Shown here in pieces: positions 1 to 7,900 of a DNA stretch of 64,000 nt. The translations under genes were made by a program, and so were the position numbers. The stretch's first letter is position 1. Each line of letters starts with the position of its first letter. Below the pieces are notes generated by a model. That model had not been told where the DNA came from. It ran no database searches and saw only the letters and a list, made by a program, of their open reading frames with translations. The DNA lies in assembly GCA_905221605.1 (NCBI GenBank), contig CAJNDS010002690.1:215001-279000 (forward strand), given 5' to 3'. Origin of the DNA: Symbiodinium natans. Its lineage: Eukaryota > Sar > Dinophyceae > Suessiales > Symbiodiniaceae.

Positions 1-1967
1 GGTTCGCCCAAACCACCCACACGCACTGAGGTCACCCCATCTCTCACCTGCACTGATGTAGCGGGTCCAGCTTCACGACGCTCTGGAAAATACTTCGCAG
101 CCAAATGACGAAGCCTCTCTTCTTCCTCCAGGCTCCTCGCCTTGGCCAGCAACGCCAACACTTCACGGTGTTCGGCCTTTTCTCCCGATTTCATCGCCTT
201 CAAGCTCACGACTTTCTTCGTAGAACCCTTCAAGCATTCCCATATAGCCACCACAGCTATAACCAGTATCAAGACCACCAGCCACATCTCCCAGTCTGAA
301 GCCAGAGCTTCTTTCAGCTGCACAGAAGTCGTCGCGTCACCCTTAACCCCACACACCATAGAGCACATCGTAGCTAACTTCAACGCCCAATCAGCCTGGA
401 ACTTCACCCCTGCTTCTAGCGTCCTGCTGTTGCTACTGCTGACTGCTGCTGTGGGTTCACGACTGCTGTTGACCTCTGCTGCTTCAACACTGCTGTCGAC
501 TGCCGTGGCTTCGAACTTGACCTGCTTCTGTCCACGTAGTACACGAAGTTCAGGGGGCCCATCTCGCAAACTCCACTCGTCGAAGACCTCCTGAAGCCTC
601 GCCTGGGGCACTTGTTTTGTCAAAACATCTGCGAGCTGTCCCTGTCCTGGCTGGTGCTCCAACTCGATCTGGCCCGTGGCAATCATCTCCCGGATCCAGT
701 GATGTCGGAGTTTGAGGTGTCTCGTCCTCCACGATCCCTCCCCAGTCAGAACTCCAATCGCAGCTGTGGAATCCACCTTCACCACGGTCCGTGCTGGCTT
801 CAGTCCCAAGTCTTCCAACACCGACCTCACCGCTCGAAGCAAAGCCACCCCATCGGACACCGCGATCACCTCCGCCTCGGCACTCGACAAAGCGGTCAGT
901 GATTGCTTCGAAGCCTTCCAAAGGATCGGATGACCCCTCCAAAAGACAACAGCCCCTGAGTAACTTTGAGCAGCAGTGGGAGCGAAGCTGGCGTCCGTGA
1001 ACAGGACCAAGTCGTTGGCATGCTCGTGGTCCGGGCCCGGCAAGAAGAACTTCTTGTCGATGGTGCTGTTGAGATAGGCCACCATCTTTTTGCCCATTTT
1101 CACAGCCTCCCTTGCATTTCTCGTGACCAACGAGGACATCACTGCCATTGGGAATGCCAAATCCGGCCGCCCACGTTGGGAAGCCCACAACAGCTCTCCA
1201 CACCGCTGCTGTGCCTCTTTCACCATGCTCGGATCCTGCTCATCCGTAGCGCTCCCTTCTGGGATTTCCCTCGCCATTGGCAGCTTGCTGAAGGACTTGA
1301 CTTCCCGGCTTCGAACCAACTCCTGAAGGTAGCCCTGCTGACCCACACAGTAGGTCCCATCGTCCAGCATGCTAATCTCCAGGCCCAGAAACCGGACAGG
1401 TGGTTTTCCTCGCTCCACCATCTCACAGCCATTGGTCTCCCATTGACTGCCCAACCATCCGAAGAACCCTCGCAAGATGGAATCCGGCCCAGCCGCCAAG
1501 ACGTCGTCCACGTAGAAGACCACCAAGCCCGTCAAAGTCCACGTTCCAGGCTTCTCTTCCTTCAGGACCTTGTAGAGGTTGACGTCCGTCAAGCAGCCTT
1601 CCAACTTCACCGGCTTCCCATCATCGTCCTTCCACGTTGCAAGCCTTGCCTTTGAGTTGCGATGGTCCGTCCACCACTTTGGCGATTTCTTGAAACCATA
1701 AACTGCAGCGTCCACGACCCACAGCTCCCCCTCCTCGGCCAGGCCAGCTCTGATCGCTGCCCGGGGAGGCTCCATTGCATACCCACGACCCGCTGGTAGT
1801 GGTGCAGCCAAGAAGGCGTTCTTCACGTCATCCGTCCCAATGCTCCACTTGTTGGCACTGGCTTCAGCGACCACAATCCGAACTCCATCGATTGTAGCTC
1901 CTGCCGCATACAGATCACCCACCTCCAGGCCCTCATTGGCGAAGTTTCCACAAGCCACCGCCCGCAC
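1..1967 (-). CDS. Copia reverse transcriptase / RNase H and C-terminal tail (continuation of the polyprotein after a frameshift, partial)
   Basis: A second frame, shifted from the upstream one, is open from about 1967 to base 1. It begins RAVACGNFANEG, follows with TDDVKNAFL, and has the RT catalytic YVDD encoded at 1503-1514. Then come SKLPM, VAYLNST, and RNase H residues FTDASFA (D at 993-995), SSAEAEV and VDSTAAI, then LADVLTKQ. After RNase H the chain goes on for >200 codons instead of stopping. It includes a hydrophobic stretch (WLVVLILVIAVVAIW, about 240-293) and a charged tail rich in Glu, Lys and Arg. It lacks its own start and must be the same coding unit as the upstream frame, broken by about two missing bases around 1940-1990, or by a sequencing error there. 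Confidence 0.85.
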   Translation of the reverse strand, partial: MRAVACGNFANEGLEVGDLYAAGATIDGVRIVVAEASANKWSIGTDDVKNAFLAAPLPAGRGYAMEPPRAAIRAGLAEEGELWVVDAAVYGFKKSPKWWTDHRNSKARLATWKDDDGKPVKLEGCLTDVNLYKVLKEEKPGTWTLTGLVVFYVDDVLAAGPDSILRGFFGWLGSQWETNGCEMVERGKPPVRFLGLEISMLDDGTYCVGQQGYLQELVRSREVKSFSKLPMAREIPEGSATDEQDPSMVKEAQQRCGELLWASQRGRPDLAFPMAVMSSLVTRNAREAVKMGKKMVAYLNSTIDKKFFLPGPDHEHANDLVLFTDASFAPTAAQSYSGAVVFWRGHPILWKASKQSLTALSSAEAEVIAVSDGVALLRAVRSVLEDLGLKPARTVVKVDSTAAIGVLTGEGSWRTRHLKLRHHWIREMIATGQIELEHQPGQGQLADVLTKQVPQARLQEVFDEWSLRDGPPELRVLRGQKQVKFEATAVDSSVEAAEVNSSREPTAAVSSSNSRTLEAGVKFQADWALKLATMCSMVCGVKGDATTSVQLKEALASDWEMWLVVLILVIAVVAIWECLKGSTKKVVSLKAMKSGEKAEHREVLALLAKARSLEEEERLRHLAAKYFPERREAGPATSVQVRDGVTSVRVGGLGE

Positions 1968-4900
1968 TGACGTCGGTACTTCCCTCCTCAGGCCTTGTGG
2001 GAGGCTTCACTGTGTACACAAGTTTGGACGGCGCCACCACTGAGTTTGGATCGGCCCGGAAACGTCTCGCATCTTCACCCCAAATCTTGTGGATAGCGTT
2101 CATGCCCACCATCGAGTCAACCTCCTTGGCCATAGGCTTTTTCCACTTTTCAATCGCCTCACTCGCCTCCTTCGGGTCAACGGTGTGCACAACCTGAAGC
2201 ACCTCGTCCTCCTTCAAGTCGTTCAGCAACGCTTCAATCCCTGGGGTGTAAAGGCCTTCAGAGGTAGCCTTCCTAAGCATAGGCTCCATCCAGGATTCCT
2301 CTGGCTCGCCCAGCTCCTCAAACTCAACCTCCTCAAACAACGTCATGTCGTCGACGATGAGCTTGTTCTCCCTCGCAGTTTCCACCCTCATTGGTGCCAA
2401 GCGAGGTTCACGATCATCTTGTCCAGGAGGGTCCCTACGTCCCATCCATGGCAACGCCGGCAATGGTGCCTCTTCCACCACTACCCTTCGGTCCCAGTAC
2501 AGGAGATACTCCACCCTTCCAAGGAACATGTTGTACACCTGGACGACCACCAACTCTTCCCAGTCCAACGTGTTCTCAGGCGTGGGGTCCACCACCGGAA
2601 ACTCCTGCACATCCATGATGGTGACCAAATGCCTTCGGAATCCGTCCTCCGTGACCATGTAGACCTCAGGCTCAGTCTCCCAGTCTTCCATGCTGTTGTA
2701 CACCAACATTGGCACCACCTCATCCACGGTGTCATCCACGGGCAGAATCTCTCTCCACTGTCCACGAAAAGCGTCAATCACCTCTTGCCCGCTGTGAACG
2801 TCCGCTTCCCATCGTTCGTACTCATCCTCTTGAAGCCTCACAAACCTGGTGATCAGTTCCATTCTTCGATTCACCGGCTGAAGTGGTAAGGCGTGAGGAT
2901 TCGGTCCCGTGAACTTGTTCAAGCGAACCGAACTGCTGGGATCTCTCGGTTCCTGATCTCTCGATCTAGACCTCTCCCTTGGATTCACCGTGAAGGTGGT
3001 ATTGTTGGACATGACTGCTCCTGCTCTCGCTGGACCTGCAGGAACCGTAGAAGCTGCCCCCCGTGGTGGCAGTTCTTGCAACGCTCGAGTCATCTCGGTC
3101 TCGTGGATGTACTCCTCCCGCGTGGCCTCAACCCAGCTCACGTAGAGATACTTGGTGTCTCGCCTAGACTCCACATAGTACCCAAAGATTGCCGAAGTAC
3201 CACCGGGGCCATTCCACACCATGGTGACCGTCGCCATGTAGATCAACCGATACCGAGGTGATCCAATCACCTGCTCGGTGACTCTCCTTTCCAGCACCGG
3301 CTCAGAATCCTCCGACAAGATGAGCTCCAAGCGATCCTTTTGCTTCCAGAACTGATAGGCCAGATCCTCCTTCCTAGCAGCCTGGAACACTTGCCTTTCA
3401 GTCGGCAATGAGTCCATTCGCCAATTCACCGTGAACGGCTCAACCTCATGCCCTTCCAAGTACGCTGCCAGGACGTTGACGTCAGTAGTCATTCGCATTG
3501 GTCTCAACCGAACCTGCTGCTGCCCGTCACCACCAGACCCAGTAGCATGTTGAGGTACTTGGAAGCCACGTTGATCTCCCGAATCGCCAGTCGTCTCCTC
3601 ATCCAGGACTTCCTCCGCTGTGACGAAGCCCAAATCATTCAGCACCTCCTGCTCCTCACTCTTCACTCGATGAAAGTCCCTGATGGAGTATGCTGCCACC
3701 ACTAGCCGATTGCCTTCCCACTCCTGGGTAGCGTGCCACTTCCTCGGAAGAAACACAATTGGTTGTCTCCCACCACCATCGTCCACAAACTCCTTGATGT
3801 GGCCCAACTTCTCCTTCAGCTTCACTGGGGTTTCACCTTCGGGCACTCCTTCAACCCACAAACCTCCCTTTGTGAACTGAGAAATTGGCACCAGGTACGA
3901 TGGCTGATACTTGGAATTGTGGGAATCCCGATGCATCACCGTCTTCGAGTTCTTGAAGATCACGAAGGAATTCCACCTGCTGTCCAAGTGAGCAGTGTGG
4001 TTCTCGATGAAGCGATTGATCACCCTGGTGACATACGGGAACTTCCGGGTGTTGGCTCGAAGACCACCAATGCCCCCCCGGATGAACGCCCCCGACGACC
4101 AGGCCTTCTCTTCCTCCATATCCTCACCTGGCCTTTCTTCGCACTTTCGAGGTGGAGGATCTCCTGGAAGTAGCTCGAACAGCTCCTCAACGATCTCCGA
4201 CGTGATCTCCCACTCCTCGTACAAGACCTCGCGAGCAAACGCTTCAGCCTCCGAAACAGCATCATCACCATGCTGCTCCACTTCTTCCAACTCGCCAGAC
4301 ACTGCACGGGCCATACGCGGTGGACCCTTTCCAGTCAGGCGACGTCGCACAGAACCGTCCCCTCCTCGGCACGGCTCATCCCCTTCATGGGGCGCTAAGG
4401 ACTCGAAGACACCATCTCCAGGTTCGACTTCAGGAGGTCCCGGATCCACAAGGGCTGCCTTTGGCTTCACGTTCTTGGTATGCAAAAACGAGTCCTCTGC
4501 ATACACCAGGTGGCCATCGTCCACCGAGTTGCTCAAGCCCAGGTACACTCCCTCGACCCATCTAGGCTCAAACTCCCTTCGAACCGTTTTCCCTCCTGAG
4601 GCAAAAGCTCTCCGCTTCACCATCACCTTAGCTCCAAACGTTGTTGCCAGCTTTGACACCTGTGACAACGCTTTGGCCCTTTGTTGTGCCGCCACTGCTT
4701 CAGCTGCACATGGCCAGAACTTCAGGTCCAACCTCGCTGATGCCAAGGCTGTCCTAGCTCGCTGCTTGATTGTCTTGATGGCTGCCTCAGCGCCACCATT
4801 TCCCTGAGGTATTCCGGGCACACTGGTAGTCACCCGAATCGCTTGACCATGCAGCCATTGCACCAAGCCCTTGTTGGTGAACTGTGCTGCCTTGTCCGAG

Positions 4901-7900
4901 TGGAAACGAAGAACAGGAAGGTTCAGGTTCCTGAGGTAGAGGACAATTCCCTGCACCACACTGGCCACAGTGCTTCCCTTGATGTCGGCCAGTCCATGTG
5001 CAAACAAGAGATTGGCTGCCTTCGGCGCCTTCACATCCTCCGGAATTTCTCTTGGCCTAGTCCCAACCACTATCTCCTTATCAGGGTCTTCAGCCTGCTC
5101 TGGATCAGGTACAGGACCATCATCAAGTAGATCCGGCTCGTAGTCATCCCAGTCGATCCCCTCCTCTTCGACCAAACCAACACCACCTCCTTCGTCTTCG
5201 GCAAACGGATCTGCTTCACCCTCAGGCACCTCCACCTCAGGGTCATCCGCAGTCTCCTCCAGCTCGCTGGTGATGTAGGACTCCGGCAAAGTGTACTTCG
5301 CGACCAGCATGTAGCGAAGATTGCGGTTTCGCTCCTGACGCCCCCTTCCATGTGGGTTTACCCCCAAGGTGCGGAAGGGGCCAGCGATATCGATGTTCAG
5401 GACAAACAAACTCGGGTGGGATACTCGCCGGTGCTGATGTCCTGTCGCACCGTACGTGGTGCGTTGCAAGCAGTCTCTTCGTGCCGGGTAGTGACCCGCT
5501 TTGACGTGGTCTCGCCACTGCTCCTGCGACATTGCTCTGAGGGTCGCAGGGTCCACGACAAAGTCACCCCGGGATACCACCTCCAACACCACTCGCTTCA
5601 ATCCTGAGGCCAAACCACCATCTGAGACTTCTCTTCCCATTGGCTCCCCAGGTTGCACCCGCTTGTCCTTCAAGACCTCCATGTTGTAGTTGGTGATGAT
5701 CTCGGTAGACCTCGTCACTGCCAATCCAAGTGCTCCTTGATCACAAAGCACCCGGTCCATTGCAGTCGCCACCAAGAACCTTTCCCCCAACCTCACTTGC
5801 TGCTGCCCATAGCTGTACTCACCCCAGTTCAGGTTTCGCTCTGGTCCCGACCACACAAAACCAGTCTTCTCCTCAGGGTGCTTCGACGCTAGCCTCGCCA
5901 AGCAGTACAGCAACTTCACCTGGGCAGACTTCACGAAGACGGCCTCATCCTGAGCAGGCCCATGTGCCCCACCGGCCACAATGCATTTCAGCTTGCCCTT
6001 GACCGCAGCCCATAGCAAGGCCTGGTAGACATCCTGCTCAATGTTACCAGCCACCTTCAACACCATACGTCCCTCCTGCTCCAAGACCTTCAGGAAGCCA
6101 TCCTCGTTCTCATGGGCAGGAAGATGCAGGATCCACTCGGGCGCCTGCAAGAAGGACTTCTTGACTCGTCGAGGAAGTGGAAGAGCCTTCAGGTAGTCCC
6201 AGCCTTTTGCTAGGTTCAGCTCCACACACAGCCTTGTCCTCAAAGCCTCAGGTAGCTCCCCAAACACAGGCCCCATCAACGCCTTCCAGAGAGCATTTCT
6301 CGATCCTGAAGCCACATAGTCGTCGAGATGCGTAGTCCACGGTGCAGTGTTAGCGCCCACCTTGAGGGCCTCCAACTTCATCTGCAAGGTTTGCACCTCA
6401 TCCCGAAACTCTTGAAGCTTGGCGTTTTCCACCTGCTCAATGATCTTGTCCGCCTCTGCCATGGTGAGCTCCGGACATCCAGCCTTCACGCTGGTTCGCA
6501 GCACCCCAAGTGTTGGGTGCACAATCTTCAAGCCCTTTCGTCCCCAAGATATCTCGCAACCAGCACGAACGAGGTCTCCCATGGGCAACAAAGGCTGAGT
6601 CGTTGTAGACGGTGTGAGTATAGATCCCGCTGGCGTCTGGTAGAGCTGAGTCCTCTCGTTGTTGGCCAGCACCACACTCACCTGGTTTGCATCCTGAAGC
6701 TCATGAGGATCTCGAGGTTGTCGAAGAATGTTCGTAGCCCCAGAGTCAATGAGCACCGTTGGCACATCCAGCTCTGCCTTGAACATCCGAGGATCTCCTC
6801 CACGAGGTCGCACCACCACGTCTTCAACCCTCAAGGCTCTCAACCGAAGCTCATCCAGCTGCCTCTGGATCGATGCCAATCCTGGATGTCCACCTCCAGC
6901 TCCTTCTCCCACCAAAGACCTCAGAGCTTGCACTGCATCAGTCATTGCAGACTGGAGCTCAGGGTTGGGACTCGACGCTGAGGTTGTAGTGGACATCGGC
7001 GATGTCGGCTGTGGCTCAGGTTCCGACACCATGCTTCTAGCTGCAGGCTCCTCCTTCGCCCGGCTCTGTTGGCTGTGGCCTCCACCACCGCCCTTTCCAC
7101 CAGTAGAACTCGAAGGTCTCGACGCCAAGGCCTTCGTTGGACAATCCGCCGCTATGTGTCCTTCACCTCCACATTCAAGGCACCGCCCACGCTTGGAGAT
7201 CCCTTCGAAGGAGTGCTTGAAGCGACACGTTTTCCCTCGGCGACATCCTTCAGGACTTTTGGCGAACCACGGACAGATCTTCTGCTCGCCGTCCTTCCCT
7301 TTTCCAAAGGCTTCTTTTCCTTTGCCCTTTCCTTTGTCTCGCTCTCTTTCCTTGCCCTTGCCCTTGTCCCGATCCTTGTCCTTGTCGCGGTCTGTAGCCC
7401 CATCCTCAACCTGCATAGGCTTGGCCTTGGGCTCTGCACCACGACTGCTTCCCATTACCATCACACCTGCCAGCGTCTCCATCTCCGCCTTGAGATGCTG
7501 CTGGTACTGCATGACGGTGGCCAACGTAGGCGACGTGTCGACCATCAACGTGTTCTTGACCAGGGATGTCCTGAATGCAGCGTCTGCATTCTTCTGCAGC
7601 ACGCCCGCCACGATCACCGACAGCCCTCTAGCCAAGATCATCGGATCTGGGCAAGTGACAGCGATACCTTGAGCTCGCTGCATCCATCTCTCCCACTGAC
7701 GCAAGGCCCGCACTGCCTGCTCGGCATCTGCCGCCTTGGTAGTCTCCGTCAACGACTTCAGGAGGTGCAGCTTCTCGGACTCCCTCCGGACTTCCGGTGC
7801 CAACGCTGCCAGCAACATTCCAGCAGCTCGGGCATTGACACGAGCGTACCGCCCGTCGTCCAAATCCATTCCAGAGGGCCCTTGCATAGCCAACCTCTGG

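Noticed and set aside
550-1203. 217-codon minus-strand frame
   Set aside because: It is out of frame with RNase H (FTDASFA, SSAEAEV), which reads through the same DNA in another minus frame; it is a shadow.
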